Shown here in pieces: positions 11,307 through 23,400 of a DNA stretch of 64,000 bases (its first letter is position 1; each line of letters begins with the position of its first letter). The position numbers and the translations under genes were made by a program. The DNA is taken from positions 62,001 through 126,000 of the forward strand of contig NKYR01000090.1 of the NCBI GenBank assembly GCA_003184365.1, given 5' to 3'. This DNA comes from Evernia prunastri (Eukaryota; Ascomycota; Lecanoromycetes; Lecanorales; Parmeliaceae). Below the pieces are notes generated by a model. That model had not been told where the DNA came from, did no database searches, and was given only the letters and a program-made list of their open reading frames with translations.

Positions 11307-12552
11307 ATGGTCCACGTTACCTCCAAGACTCCGGAAAACTTCCTCGAGGACTTCGAGGCCTCGTGTCAAGGTGGCGAACCCAGACCTGTCATCCTATAGA
11401 CCGGGCCGAAGCCGTCTACAAAAAAGGAAGGCCTCAGCAGGCGAAAGAACATTATCCAGAATCAGGGACTGGAAACGAGCCATGATCCGCAGGAAACCTG
11501 AGACACCCCCGTCATCGTATCTCTCCACACCCCCACCAGAAACCTCACCTCGCTCTTCCACCGTCATCTCAGACTGGGACGCTGACGACGAAGAAACCAT
11601 GTCGATGGACGACATTAGAACGTCCCGACCACCGAGTCTTGAAGATAGCAGACAAAACGACGGACCCTACCATCCCCAACGACCTACCCTTCCAGATGTA
11701 CTCTCGAATTCCGCACCGCCGCCATGGACGCTCAGCGCCTTCACAGCGTACCTTTCACAGAATCATTGTCTGGAGAACTTGGAATTTACAATGGATGCTG
11801 AACGGTATCGAAAAAGATACGATGCCTTGGCTGCACAGATGGCCGGCATGCCCATCACACCTGAGGTTGAAGAATGCCGGTATGTGAGGATGCTATGGCA
11901 GCGCTTGATTAGCGCCTACATAATGCCAGACTGCCCTCGGGAAATCAACATTCCTAGCAGCGTGCGCGAGAGACTACTCCTACTTCCCAATCATTCAACG
12001 CCACCGCAACCAGAAGATCTGGAGGCTGCGGTTAAGATCATCTACAACCTCATGGAAGAATCGGTGTTGATCTCGTTCCTAAACGAGGTCCCATCCTCCA
12101 GGACTCAACAATCGCACCACAGTCGGCAGAAGCCTGTCGAGGTCAAGCCTCGGAAACGGGGCGGCTCAGATAGCTCAAATGAGAAGAGCTCAATCAGAAG
12201 CAGGTCTCGAAAACGGACGTCTCCGACGTCGTCGCTCGATGTCCCTTTGTCAGGTTCCAGAGATGACCCAACTGGTCGTCTTACGCCCATTCCTGGATTC
12301 ACGAGAGGTAGCCGTGCACCAAGTCACACATCAAATGGCAGCGGAGAACCGGGGCTGCTGGATGATGATTCCGCCAGTGCGTCAAGTCCGGGTAGAGAGC
12401 CAATGACGCCACCGAACACACCTCCTTCGAGTGATTTCGGTGGACACAGTCCTAGAAGTCGCAACGACAATACTTGGAAGAAGATGCTAGGATGGAAAAA
12501 GAAGTCTAGCTCCGGGATGAGAGATAGTCGATTCCCAACTGTCGAAGACTGA
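11307..12552 (+). CDS. RGS-domain protein (regulator of G-protein signalling)
   Basis: A single RGS domain, the GTPase-activating module for heterotrimeric G-alpha subunits, spans about residues 106-239. It begins LPDVLSNSAPPPWTLSAF, continues through YLSQNHCLENLEF, RYVRMLWQRLISAYI and the EINIPSSVRE core, and ends MEESVLISFLNEV. The C-terminal 150 residues are Ser/Arg/Pro-rich and end in a KKMLGWKKKSS basic patch that could bind membrane. The RGS exon itself is secure. The 5' end is inferred: an ATG at 11307 with an intron at 11371-11437 joins in frame to give 392 residues. If that intron is not used, the first ATG in the main frame is at 11482 (356 residues). The short RGS-only layout matches the small fungal RGS proteins; I cannot assign a specific orthologue. 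Confidence 0.8.
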
Positions 12553-15024
12553 GCCTCGATGAGCAGATTCTGGCACTTCGGTCTCCATATCTTCGACACC
12601 GCCCAGCAACATCACCATTGTCGCCGTGCCACAGCGCATACATCACTCCCCCTGTCAATCCACAGGTCTCAACTCCTCTCGTTCTTACATTCCGTTCTTC
12701 TGAGCTTAGCGTGCAGCGGCAAAAATCCTTCTTCGTCTCTCATGGGAGACGGCATCAGCAGGATCAACAAAAGGCGTCAAAGGATGGAGCCGTCTCAGGC
12801 ATTGACGGCTTGTCATCTACTTTTTAGCAATTACACTACAAGCGCAGGCCGCCCATACGACATTGCATGGGGGGCATCGAAGCAGCATAGCATTGCGTCT
12901 TCGCGGATGATATACCTTTTGACATTCTGCAGCCCTTCGACTGTACATATTTGAGCAACTATGATGACGATCTTAAATGACATATAGACATTATTGGGAT
13001 AATCCCCAAACCATCCGACATTCACTACCACCCCAACTACCATCTGCTACCATTTACTCACTTACCTACTGACCGCCGTTCTACTGCTGATAGTTTGTAG
13101 GTAGTAAAAGTTTCATGAATTACGATGGCGTGAGTCATGTATGATGCCATCTCATTACATATACATACTCCACACTCCAAGTCCCAAATCAAACTACTCA
13201 TGCAGGTGCGGCTCGGAGAATTTTTCGAAATACGTATCTCAAATCCCCCCAGGCTGATCCTTAGGCATCCCTTAGCCCTTCTCCAATAGGTATGGCTTAG
13301 AAGTTGCTTTTTAGTCTTTAGGGCTTCGCTGTGGGTGGGTTGGCGCCACACCGCGGTTTTGTGAAATGCGGGGTTGGATTGCTTTCTCTCAGATAAGATT
13401 TTGGATTTTGGTTGATTTTTGGATTTTGGATTTTGGTGGCGAGGAGCAAATCAGTTCATCGTCCATGCGCTGAGACATTTGCACACACTTGGAGGGACGA
13501 GGCACATGTTATTGGCACGTCAATGGTAGCGTGCGGAGTGCAGAGACCTCTTTTTTTTCTTTTCTGTGGTTGTTTTTTTTTTTGGTGTGTTTTTTTTTGA
13601 GGGGGACTAGGTACCTATCTGGATTTATGCGACCCGAGTCCGACAGTAGATACCTTAGATCGGGGTCGGTTTCTCGCTTTTAAGGGTCGCTTCTACGGAC
13701 GGGGCCTTTTTTGGGTCAGCGGGACATAGGTACCTGGTAGAGTAGAGTATTTTACGGAGAAGAGTATGTACTGTGTGTTTTTGTTTATACGCGCTCCAGT
13801 GCGCGGGCTGTTATACCTAGGGTGTTGCAGATAGGTAGGTAGGTAGGTAGGTGGGTAGGTAGGCAGGGCCGGCCGTTCGTTCGCGGCTTCTTGTATGGAG
13901 TGTAGGTTCGGGGGTTTGTTTTCAAGGGACGGTACGGGGAGGAGGAAGACAGACACTCGGACAATTATGGATACGGGCTGTGTATGATACATGCTGCAAG
14001 TTATCACGGCCTTCGACCTGTGTCAAAGCGAGCGAGCGAGCTCTCGGCTCGTCCTTCACCCGGAAGTACTGTATACCTGTACCAGATTCTGTAGTGGTGG
14101 CTTGCATAGCTTTCTCCTCTTTCTTTCTTTCTTTCTTCCTTTCCCCACGTTGGCCGATGCAGGTTGATCTCGTGCGGTGCTGTACGAACATGCTGACAGC
14201 GCGACACTCTGTTGCGGAGAAAATCGCTGTTCTGCATATTTGAGAGTAGCGGTTCTTTTCATTTCAAATGATCTGATGGGAAAGAACGGGAACCCCACAA
14301 ATGCATGCATGCATGTCCTTTTTGCAGCTTTTCCGCTAGTCCCGGAGCCTGGAGGAGAGGGGGTTTCTTTCGGAGCCGGTGCTCGAGGTTGGGGAGTAGG
14401 TGGTATCTTTTCTCGCTCGTTCATATTCTGTTTTGTCCGCTGTTCTAGCTAGTTCATTACGCTCGTGACTCGTGATCATGTGTTGCTCTTGACGCCACGT
14501 CACCCGGTAGCATTACTTCTGTGGAAAGGCAATTGAAGGCTACAGGCTAGGACGCTGACTGGCTATCTCATTGAGGTACTTGTAAGACGGCCGTTGAGGG
14601 GTTTTTTCTCTGATCTCCGGCTAGCACCAGTGGCTTTGGGACCAATTGATCGGTGTGGGGGATCCATGGCGATTGATCACGGTAATTTGTAGAGGACGGG
14701 CATGCGTAGGGAGGGAGCAGATCGATGCGGGAAAATGTAGAGTGATTTTGTACGTACGAGGTGTACTTGGTTCTTCGGATGAACGAGGGGAAGGCCGAGG
14801 ATGACGGTGCCAAGCGTGCCAAGCTGGGTCCGGAAAAACATCATGTCCGATTGTTTTGCAGATCCTTTGGAAAAAGTACCTTCGTTCATGTTGATGCATT
14901 GAGCCAGGTATGCCTCCTACACTCCCACACAGCCCGGTCCCTATGGCGTGGACATTGTTGACCGACACAGGCTCGTCCTTTCCCGACCCATCGGAAGCCA
15001 GCGATCGCCCCAGTCACGGCCAAC
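12553..15024. other. Intergenic region with GGTA and ATGC microsatellites
   Basis: No credible gene is seen in about 2.5 kb. Bases 13380-13440 hold imperfect GATTTTGG repeats, 13555-13600 several T runs, 13831-13864 a (GGTA)n run, 14115-14145 TTTCTTTC, and 14299-14314 (ATGC)n. The last 150 bases before the F-box gene become C-rich. Confidence 0.5.
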
Positions 15025-16737
15025 ATGTCCTTTCAAACCACACAACAGCAGCCCATGGCGAACAAACAACACCACCGATCAACGAGATCATCGCGCCGTA
15101 TCCGCCGCCTCGCACCGCAATTCGACATCGATATCGACCTCACCAGAGCCGTATACCTCCCCACCGAACTGAAAGCCGACGTACTCGCCCGGCTCGAGAA
15201 GCGGGATCTCAAAAGCGTGCGGTTGGTGTCGAGGGAGTGGAGCGTGTTGGCGACGGCGCCGCTGTTCGACCGCGTGTTTTTCTCCGCTCGGGCGCGGGAC
15301 ATGGAGGTCTTCAAACAAGTAACACGCCATCCGTTTATCGGGAAGGGGGTGAGGGAGGTGGTTTACGATGCGTCGCTTTTTATGGTGGATATGACGCTTG
15401 ACGACTATTTCTGGCACCTTTGCAAGAGTCTCTTCTGCTCTTCGATTGATTACGAATCAGAGCCCTTCAACTGTGCGAATGAACAGATCAACACATTTGT
15501 CGAAGACTACCGAGCCGGAGATCATTCCGATATCTACCAGAGAGACACACGGACCGATCTCTACCAGAGACATATACGGGATGATTTCATCCTTGAAGGC
15601 CACAGGAACCACCACAATTATCCTGAAATTGAACGTCGTGGACTGGGAAACGGCATAGTTCTGTCGAGACTGTGCGGCGGTCTCCGTCGTCTGGACAGCT
15701 TGCGCTCTGTCAGATTCGACAGTACTCTCTGGCAATACTGTCTCCGCGAGAATAAGGGCTATGGGACCGTCAAGCCCAATACTCTCCATGGTCCGGAATC
15801 GGGCTCCCCGCTCGTCCGTAGCTGGAATCCTTTGCATCTACGTCCGTTCGAATGGAATTGTGAGGAAATGGAAAACGAGCGCTCTCTTATTTGCGACCAC
15901 TTCTATACAATGACGGCTGCGATGACCGAGACACGTCGAACCATCAAGTCTCTTGAGATCCCCCCTGATATAAGGGAAGGGGGAGGTATTCCGCCGCAGG
16001 CTTGGATTAGTCTTGCCATGACCGATGATCATCTCATGCGTGGGCTTTATGCTTACTCAGGTCTTGAATCTCTCAATATCAGCATTGACGCGGGGCCAGA
16101 TGTTGACCCTAGTGACCTTGAAGCCCTGGGCGCTCTTCCAATAGTGCTACAGCAAATGTTCGGTCTAAAAAAGTTGGAATTACACCTGTCGAGATACGTA
16201 GACTGGCACCCTACCTATCCGAAACCGGTAGAATACTATACTTACCAGCAAGTCTTTCCCAAAATTGCTCTTTGGCCAAAGTTAACGCAGCTCTCGATTA
16301 CGGGACTTGCAATTGGCGCATACGACCTTATAGCTCTCGTTCTAGGACGAACAAGGGTGACGGATCTGTCTCTGCACGGCATCGAGCTTATGCACGGTAC
16401 CTGGGAAGGACTCGTCGAATGGCTACGTCTCAGCCGAGTGACTGAGCTCTGTTTGCTAGGCGACTTCAAGCACCGTGGAGGCCAGATATTTGCACCCCAT
16501 GAAAATATAAGCGGATACTCGCACCTGGCAACACTTAGAGCCTGTGAGTATTATGCGATGTATGGAGGCCGACATCCATGCCTAACCCCAGAAAGTGATC
16601 CTGACACTACATTGCGGTGGTACTTGGACTTGATGCCAGAAAAGGAGCTTGACGGCCTAATATTTGGTCTTCGCGAAAAAGGCCTAGAGGTTGACGAGTT
16701 CATCCCTTACCAGAGATTGAATGCACTGGGTTCGTAA
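15025..16737 (+). CDS. F-box protein
   Basis: Single-exon ORF of 570 residues. The F-box spans about residues 44-84: YLPTELKADVLARLEKRDLKSVRLVSREW, then APLFDRVFFS, the typical fungal ending. F-box proteins bind Skp1 and deliver substrates to SCF ubiquitin ligases. The rest shows Leu-rich stretches such as LQQMFGLKKLELHLS, LTQLSITGLAI and RVTDLSLHGIEL, spaced like degenerate leucine-rich repeats that would recognise a substrate. The substrate is unknown. An alternative start is Met11. Bases 15040-15170 are C-rich and 15180-15390 G-rich, including synonymous sites. Confidence 0.8.
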   Translation: MSFQTTQQQPMANKQHHRSTRSSRRIRRLAPQFDIDIDLTRAVYLPTELKADVLARLEKRDLKSVRLVSREWSVLATAPLFDRVFFSARARDMEVFKQVTRHPFIGKGVREVVYDASLFMVDMTLDDYFWHLCKSLFCSSIDYESEPFNCANEQINTFVEDYRAGDHSDIYQRDTRTDLYQRHIRDDFILEGHRNHHNYPEIERRGLGNGIVLSRLCGGLRRLDSLRSVRFDSTLWQYCLRENKGYGTVKPNTLHGPESGSPLVRSWNPLHLRPFEWNCEEMENERSLICDHFYTMTAAMTETRRTIKSLEIPPDIREGGGIPPQAWISLAMTDDHLMRGLYAYSGLESLNISIDAGPDVDPSDLEALGALPIVLQQMFGLKKLELHLSRYVDWHPTYPKPVEYYTYQQVFPKIALWPKLTQLSITGLAIGAYDLIALVLGRTRVTDLSLHGIELMHGTWEGLVEWLRLSRVTELCLLGDFKHRGGQIFAPHENISGYSHLATLRACEYYAMYGGRHPCLTPESDPDTTLRWYLDLMPEKELDGLIFGLREKGLEVDEFIPYQRLNALGS

Positions 16738-18096
16738 TGTCTGTTAGGTCAAGCTCAGCTCTAATTCAGTCTCTAGTTGGCGGATTCGCAGATCGAAAGC
16801 GCCAATTAGGGTCGGTGCAGGAGAGGGCACAGTAAAATCGATTTGCAACGAGTGCAATCTGATAATGTTGGATCTAGGTCTGCCGTTGTTCTTGTGGACA
16901 TCCCTATAATGCTTATGGAGGGTAGAAGCCGACAAGCAAGCTGCTAGGAGATAGACTGTACCGCGTACGGACAACACCACGGTCCGGTGCACTCATGGGT
17001 AGCAAACCGAGAATGTATGGCCATCGACGGGCAGAACTAGTCCAACCAAGAGATACATGGATCATATATTTCGAACTCCGTGGTCATACTGTCTACGTGT
17101 GAGAGGTTCCTACCACTGCATCAGCCATTCTTTGCGGCAGAGCGCCTAGCGCCTGCCACCAGTTGAAAATACGATCCAGGCACGCTTTGACCGACCCATA
17201 AGATGTTGTATACGCCAAGCCCAATTCAATATACCTCGAAAATAACCAGCCCTGCGACGCGAGGCATTCGTCCGCCCCGTCTCCTCCGCGCGCTGCAGTA
17301 CGCATCGACACTGCTCAGGGACAGATAAGAAAGCCGATATGGAAGAGCAACATCATATCCAAACGTTGCTCTCAAATCCCTGGTCTGTGATATCCTGTGC
17401 TTCGTAGATACCAACAGAAAAGCGGGGGGGGAGCCGTGACCACGAATCTCAATCGTCACTACGGTACGAGATCAACTACTCCGTCGGACACGGGCAGTCG
17501 CACATCACTTGTCTACCTCCACGCTATCGCACACTGGATACCTTATCACGTGGACATCTTATCCGGAATCCGAAGAGTGCGGAGGCGGAAACCTCAACTC
17601 GTAATAAAGGCTGTTTGGTCGATCGATCGATCGAGTGGATGGTCTCCGGTTGTTCTTCCGTTTCGCTTCACTGGGTGCTGTCGTCCGTTGGAGTAGGGAG
17701 GGGGTCCTCGCAGTGGTTGGGGAAGGGGAAGGGGAATCGGAAGAGAAATGGGAAAAGGAAAGGGAAAGAGGGTGGATGTTGTGTTCCTAGTTGGTGTATG
17801 TTCTACTCTACGGTATCATGGGCCACCAGAGTGTTGAAGAGATGTGAGAAGACAAAAAGCGTCTGGATTTGTATGTATTTGTATCATTATTGTCTACCTA
17901 TCAACATGTCGATTCTTCGGCCTCGGTCCTCTTGTATAGAAACATATCAAAATTGATAATCCACCATGCTGCAAGGGGAGATAGAACCAATACAAGAACT
18001 TCCAGGTAACTTGAGACTGGCAGTTGTTTTGTAGATAGGCGTGCTACGGAACGAATCTACAGTCATTGCATGAGCATCCAGGGTCCCACGGCCACC
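16738..18096. other. Intergenic region between convergent genes
   Basis: About 1.4 kb between the ends of the F-box and MLH3 genes. I see no gene in it. A short (GATC)n run lies at 17618-17634 and a purine-rich GGGGAAGGGGAA stretch at 17715-17775. Confidence 0.5.
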
Positions 18097-20995
18097 CTAC
18101 TCGTCGCCGGCTGCTGGTTTCCAGACCCTCCACGCGGCCCCGAAGCCTTTGTCTTCATTGCTCGTATCAAGATCGAGAATGGGCGACCCAAAGGCCTGCT
18201 TTCCAACGCCAAGCGAAGCACCGGCACCCAAATCTACCAGTGGAACCATACTCGGCCTCCCATGTGCACACTGGAAGGGGAAAGCACATTTCCCGAGCCT
18301 TTGGATCAGCGTTTTGCATTCTTCTTTTGTCAGTTCGTCATTGAACATGATGGCACTCCTGCAGGCGCGGGAGTTGAGCATGTCGAGCAGTCCCTGAGGA
18401 TAGCTATTGGTGGCCAACGAGCCTCCTCCTTCGCACTTCCACGATTCGCTCCTGATCAGTTCGATCAAGATCTTGGGCTCCATTCGGCATCTCTCTGCGA
18501 TTACCGCAGGTAGTGCTTTCACGATGATCTTGCACTTTGGGGAGCCAGCTGCAGCGCTCAGGTCATAAACGATACCCAGGGCTGCGAAGGAAGGGGCAAG
18601 CCGGGATAAGAGAGGGTATTCTCGAGCTTGGATCTCGAAAATCAAGGGTTTAGAAAGTAAGATTGGGCTGGCTTTCAGATCTGCTAGTAAGCCTTCAACT
18701 CGGATGCGTTCGTCTGCCGCATGCTGGTCGACGAGAACTAGGAGCTCTGCGTCTTCTCTGTCATTGGTGTTTGGTGATTCGTTTACGCAAATGAGAATGA
18801 ACTTCTTGTCGACTTGGGAAACGACCTTTGCCGCGTTCAAGCCCTTTTTTGAAAATTTCGCCAAGAATGATGCGGATGACTGCGTGAATGCTTTCTGAAT
18901 ATCCAAATCAGAACAGCAATGGCGCTGGCCTTGTACGCTTTCAGACGTCTCAATCGTGGGTCCATCAAACGAAACCTGCGGTATAATCTCTTCTGTAATA
19001 TCGAAGACAGGGTTCTCCCATTTCTTGAGAAGCTCACTGGACCATGACCCTGCTTTTGGCATGATGGAAGGGTTGGAGAGACTGCGAGTAATTCTTCCGT
19101 TGAGAAAGGAACCACCAATTGTCGTTGTATCAGGACGACATGAAGCTGAAGGCGAGTGGTCGGAAGGCGCCGATGCCGGTCGTTCAAGAGTTCGTGGGGG
19201 CATCACCAGGCCTGTCCGAGCGTTGACGAGGATTGTAGCTCCAGAGACTGGATTTCTCCACTCAAGCGTCTGCTCATCAACGTTGTTTACTACTGGGTCG
19301 TGCACCCCTGTGCTTGAAGCGTCTAAATCTTGAGAAGCGAGCATAGAGTTATTTGATAGGCCTTGAGCCGTCGAAACTTCGCCTTTTGCAGAGGCCGTAC
19401 GACAGCCAAAAGAGCTTGACGAAGGTGATGCACCAAATGATTTTGACCCCATTCCGGTTTTAATTCGACTCCATCCGCTGAAATCATGGTCTGCATGCGT
19501 ACAATGTGCTGCTTTCGGTCTCTGGGAAGTTGCGCCTGAACGCAAGCTACCCAGGCTTCTTCCCATGGCCACTGGCTTTGTGGACATATCTTGTTTGCGA
19601 TGGCTCAATCTCGCTCGTGGTCTGAAGTGGTTCTCTTCAAGGAAACCTGTGATCATTGCCCCAAGGACTTTCATGAGGCTCGAGAAAGTCTTATCCCCAA
19701 CCATGTCCACGTCATCTTCGACGTGCAGCTCTGTTTTGTGGTGGATATAGATGCGAATGTAGAACATTGGCCACCTATCGACTCCTTTGCTACCGCCTTT
19801 CTTTTGCTTGTTGGTAAAGCCATCTTTTCTGAGCCGACCGTCCATAGATTGTCTCACTTTTGTGTCATTTTCAGCATCGGAAATATCCTCCTGATAGCCG
19901 AAGCTTGACAGAGCGAAAAGCCTGTTGATCTCGTCATAAAGAATGTTGCTGCCCGTTTCCGAGTTTATCGGACGAATCCCTATCGACATGAACTGTGTTT
20001 GCTTTGATGGTGCTGGATGTAGGGAGATGGCACCCTTGATGGTGACCCAAGGTGTCCGAGCAGAGGTCTTGACCCACGTGTCCCAGTCTGAGGGTTCATT
20101 AAAACCGCCTTGATTGAGGATACTGCAAATCAACGAGATGTCAAGGCTTCTGGATGAAATGCCTCCAGATCTTGCACTGATAGCGGCTGTCTCTTTACCG
20201 CGTATGTTCAGCTTTTTACTGCTCTCAGCGCTTCTCAACGTCACCGAGACTGGGCTGTGCCAGGCCAGAAGCATTCCAACGATTTGTTTCCTAAGCGTTT
20301 CGAATTGCTTTTCGTCCTCTCTTCCAAGCTCGACACCCATAGTGCGCTGCTTGACCCTAACAGGCATATTCCCAAAAAGATCCTGAACGCCAACCCTGGT
20401 GCCTTGTTCACGATTGGATAGATGCTGATGTGACGGCGCTGGTACCAATCTTGCGGCTGGCCTTGAGTGATGCAGAATGAGTGTCGCATGTGATAGGTGT
20501 CGCGCGTGATGCGATGTGATGCTTAGGATTGACAACTCGGCTAACGAGTGTAGGAAGGTTCCATTTCTCCCATGGGTAATATTCAGGCTATTGTTCTTGG
20601 AGGTATCTACACCGCGTTAGCAAAGTCTCAACAACGGACCAAGTGTCTAGCTCACGATACGATTTCCCCAGGCCTCCATCTTCACCAAACTCTATGGGAG
20701 GTATCCCAGTCCCATCATCTTCGATCGAAGCGGCACCCCGGCGCAAGTCGACATGAATATCGATTCGCCGCGCATCTGCATCCAATGAATTGGCCAACAG
20801 GCCAAGGACAACGATTGAAAGAGAAGTTATAGTAGTAGAGGACTTGATCTGAGCGGCGACCTCTGGGGGCAAAGGCAAAATTGAGGGTGTTGGGTTCAGC
20901 ATCGAAGTTTGTATAGACTCCTGAAACCTGGAGAATGGCTTGGATAGAGCATCTAGGTCCCCTTCTAATGGTAATGGGGGCCTTCCGTGATCCAC
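18097..20995 (-). CDS. MLH3: DNA mismatch repair protein MLH3 (MutL homologue)
   Basis: Two exons, 20656-20995 and 18097-20606, with a 49-nt intron (donor GTGAGC, acceptor GTGTAG), give 949 residues. The N-terminal GHKL ATPase shows LLANSLDADA (residues 66-75, with the Mg-binding Asn69), EDDGTGI (92-98) and the GLGKSY-HTSKN lid; the intron falls inside that lid motif. The C-terminal endonuclease domain has DQHAADERIRVE (740-751), matching DQHA(X)2E(X)4E, then ACRSAIMF and the FQCAHGRPSMVPL metal-site motif. MLH3 pairs with MLH1 as MutL-gamma, which nicks DNA in mismatch repair and resolves meiotic crossover intermediates. The central linker (about residues 400-620) is poorly conserved. All recognisable catalytic residues are present, so the enzyme is likely active. 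Confidence 0.95.
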
Positions 20996-21374
20996 ATCAG
21001 GGTGGGTGCCACTTCCCCATTGTGCTCGTTGAGACCAGCAGGTGCATCTGCAGTTGTGCCGTAGGTGACTATACTATGCCCCGAGCAATGCCGTGACGAA
21101 TAACGAGCGTACAGAGCGACGGCTGGCTGGTCTGTCACATCCCACCCTTGTTCGAGTAAGAACTGTACCTATCTTGAACTACGGGAGCCTTGGCGCCAGC
21201 CCTACGGAATGTGAAAATGCGCTTTACCTCCTCTTCGTTCACAATCTGGGGCATCTTATAATATACCTTGTTACTTCCATACACTCATTCAGGCTTTACG
21301 CAACCATACCTGTAATTCTCCCCCGCCTGTATCTCGCTCTTGAGCAGTCACGTTCTTTACCCTATTTAGCTACA
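20996..21374. promoter_or_regulatory. Bidirectional promoter, MLH3 / serine-rich protein gene
   Basis: Only 379 bases separate the two divergent start codons, so the genes probably share regulatory sequence. I see no clear TATA box or repeated operator. Confidence 0.4.
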
Positions 21375-22800
21375 ATGGCGACGGCAGAACCGGCCCCAAG
21401 ACCACAAGGCAAGTTTACAGGACCTCCTCAGGTTGGCAAAGCTGGCCAAAGTAGTGCCATTCGAAGACGTTTCGTTTCATTGAAGCTCTTTGTTGCTGAC
21501 ATCGTTCATAGACAGGCATTCTCGCCGGCGTCCTTTCTCAAATTGGATGAAACGCCTTGCGAGCCTCAAGCACCCATCCTCCGATTCAGGTCCAAGCGGG
21601 ACAAGCAAACGAAATCAACCATCGTCCTACTCTAAGAATAAGAAGACCAATGCGGTCAAGAACAATCCCTACTCCATCTCCGACAAGCCCAACCTTGATA
21701 CCTTGTCACCCAACAGCGGCAATGGTCATCTTTCCTTCTACACTCCGCCATCTGGAAGAAGCATTAGCTATGTTTCTCCCACGCACAGCAAACAGTCTCT
21801 TCCAGTCTCACATGATGGTCGCCAGCCTCCAACAATTAGCACTCAATCTACCGCACCTACAATCTCTACCAGCCCTGACACTGTCTCCGATGCAGCACAT
21901 TCAAAAGCTGGGACCACAGCCACTGTAGGTGGAGCAGTGAGCTCAAACGGCGTTGGTGGAGGCGAAGGCAGTACCTTCTCCTCGCCTGCGCCATCGGTCA
22001 GATCAATGACCACAACGTTGACCACAATGCAATCAACTGCACCCTCCAACCTTCTAGCTGGTCAGAACAACCAAGGTGGCCAAACTGCCCTGGCTGTTCC
22101 GCAATCGTCTCACGGACATCAAAGTTCTAATGCTCAGTTTTCTCATCAATTTCCGTCATCTCCGCAGCCGGCCTCTGCGATTCCACCGCATCTCGTAAAC
22201 CTTAGTGCTGGCGGTCACCCAGCAACGTATAATACCGCTACTGCAAATAATGTCCTAACCGACAATGCTTCAATTATGACCCTTGCTTCGTCCTCGAAGC
22301 GTCGACGTCGCAATTCAGTCGATACAAATGCTTCCGTGCGCGCTCTGGCCCCGTCGTCCCTGTTTGGTGGCAGTAGAGAGTCACTGCCGCTCAGTGTTCT
22401 CAGCTCAAATGTCAATGATCAATCAAGTACCTCGGGTCATCATCAAAGCCGTCAAGTCAGTGTCGGACTTGCAAACACTGAGAGAGCAAGCGTATATTCC
22501 TCTTCCGGCATTGCGCCGGCATTGCCGAGCGAGCGAAACAGCTACTATGCCGGCAAGCAGAGTAATCCTGGAGATGGGGGTAGTGTGAGAAGCGGTCTCG
22601 TCAGCCACGGGAGAAATGATAGCATTACCAGGAGCATCGGCGGACTTGCCAGCGTTGATAGTCCACTTGCCAGTCCGAGAGAAGTGCCGATGCAGGGCAG
22701 AATTAGTAGGAGGAACTCAGGGTGGGGAGAAGTCAACGAAGAAGACAAGGATGCGGATGACAATGACCGCAGCTCGACCGGGAAAAAAAATGAAGATTAG
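21375..22800 (+). CDS. Uncharacterised serine-rich protein with a GC-AG intron
   Basis: Two exons, 21375-21408 and 21512-22800, give 440 residues. The short first exon (ATG plus 10 codons) must splice at the GCAAGT at 21409 to keep frame with the acceptor TCATAG at 21511. The joined start reads MATAEPAPRPQ then DRHSRRRPFSNWMKRL. The rest is Ser/Thr/Asn-rich and apparently disordered. Two better conserved-looking blocks occur: NASIMTLASSSKRRRRNSVD with VRALAPSSLFGGSRESLPLS (around residues 260-300), and a C-terminal SPLASPRE-RRNSGWGEVNEE segment. From memory, similar proteins occur widely in Pezizomycotina, where automatic annotation has called them a polycystin-like channel. Nothing here supports that: no transmembrane segment is visible. 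Function unknown. Confidence 0.8.
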
Positions 22801-23400
22801 CGCAGTGGGCATACAACAGCATGATGAAAGCATGGGGAAATGAGCGGCCCTTATGGTAGACACATGAAAAAGGGCCTTTGGCTTTGGAAGGGGGTAATGA
22901 GAATGGTGTTGGATGGACAAATTGTGGCTACGTCGAAGATGCTTTCTATATCCTAATATACCCAGCGCTCGCAAGGCGCATGCATGTGTTGTCCGTTTTG
23001 CTCCTTGTTCAATTCTAGGACCAGGTACAGCATCGATACTTGGATCCGTCCAGCTCTTGTCATCACTGACAACGAAAATATACACCTCTTTAGATTAGCC
23101 CAAGACATGAATCTGATTCTTTGACCATGCGGCTGAGGACGAGGCCGTATTAAAAAGTGACTCCCTGTTTGTTGTGAATCGTCTCGTAGGATAATTTTGG
23201 CCTCCAAACAAAAGTGGTGAATGGAGAATGGCATGTGTCAAGCTTTTGGGTCAAGCGCGATTAGCGGGAATGTCATGAGACCACTTCACACTCGATGTTG
23301 ACCAAAGAGAGAGCCCAGAAAGGACAGAGAATATCAAAAGTGTCGAGCATCAATTTGCTAAACTTAATGTTGCTTCTATTCTGCACATGTATTCAAAATC
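22801..23400. other. Intergenic region, no gene seen
   Basis: 600 bases between two tandem plus-strand genes, probably the 3' UTR of the serine-rich protein gene and the promoter of the PNKP gene. No distinct element is seen. Confidence 0.4.

Noticed and set aside
22717..23234. Minus-strand ORFs of 93-122 codons downstream of the serine-rich gene
   Set aside because: They are partly antisense to the conserved reading frame and have no family resemblance.
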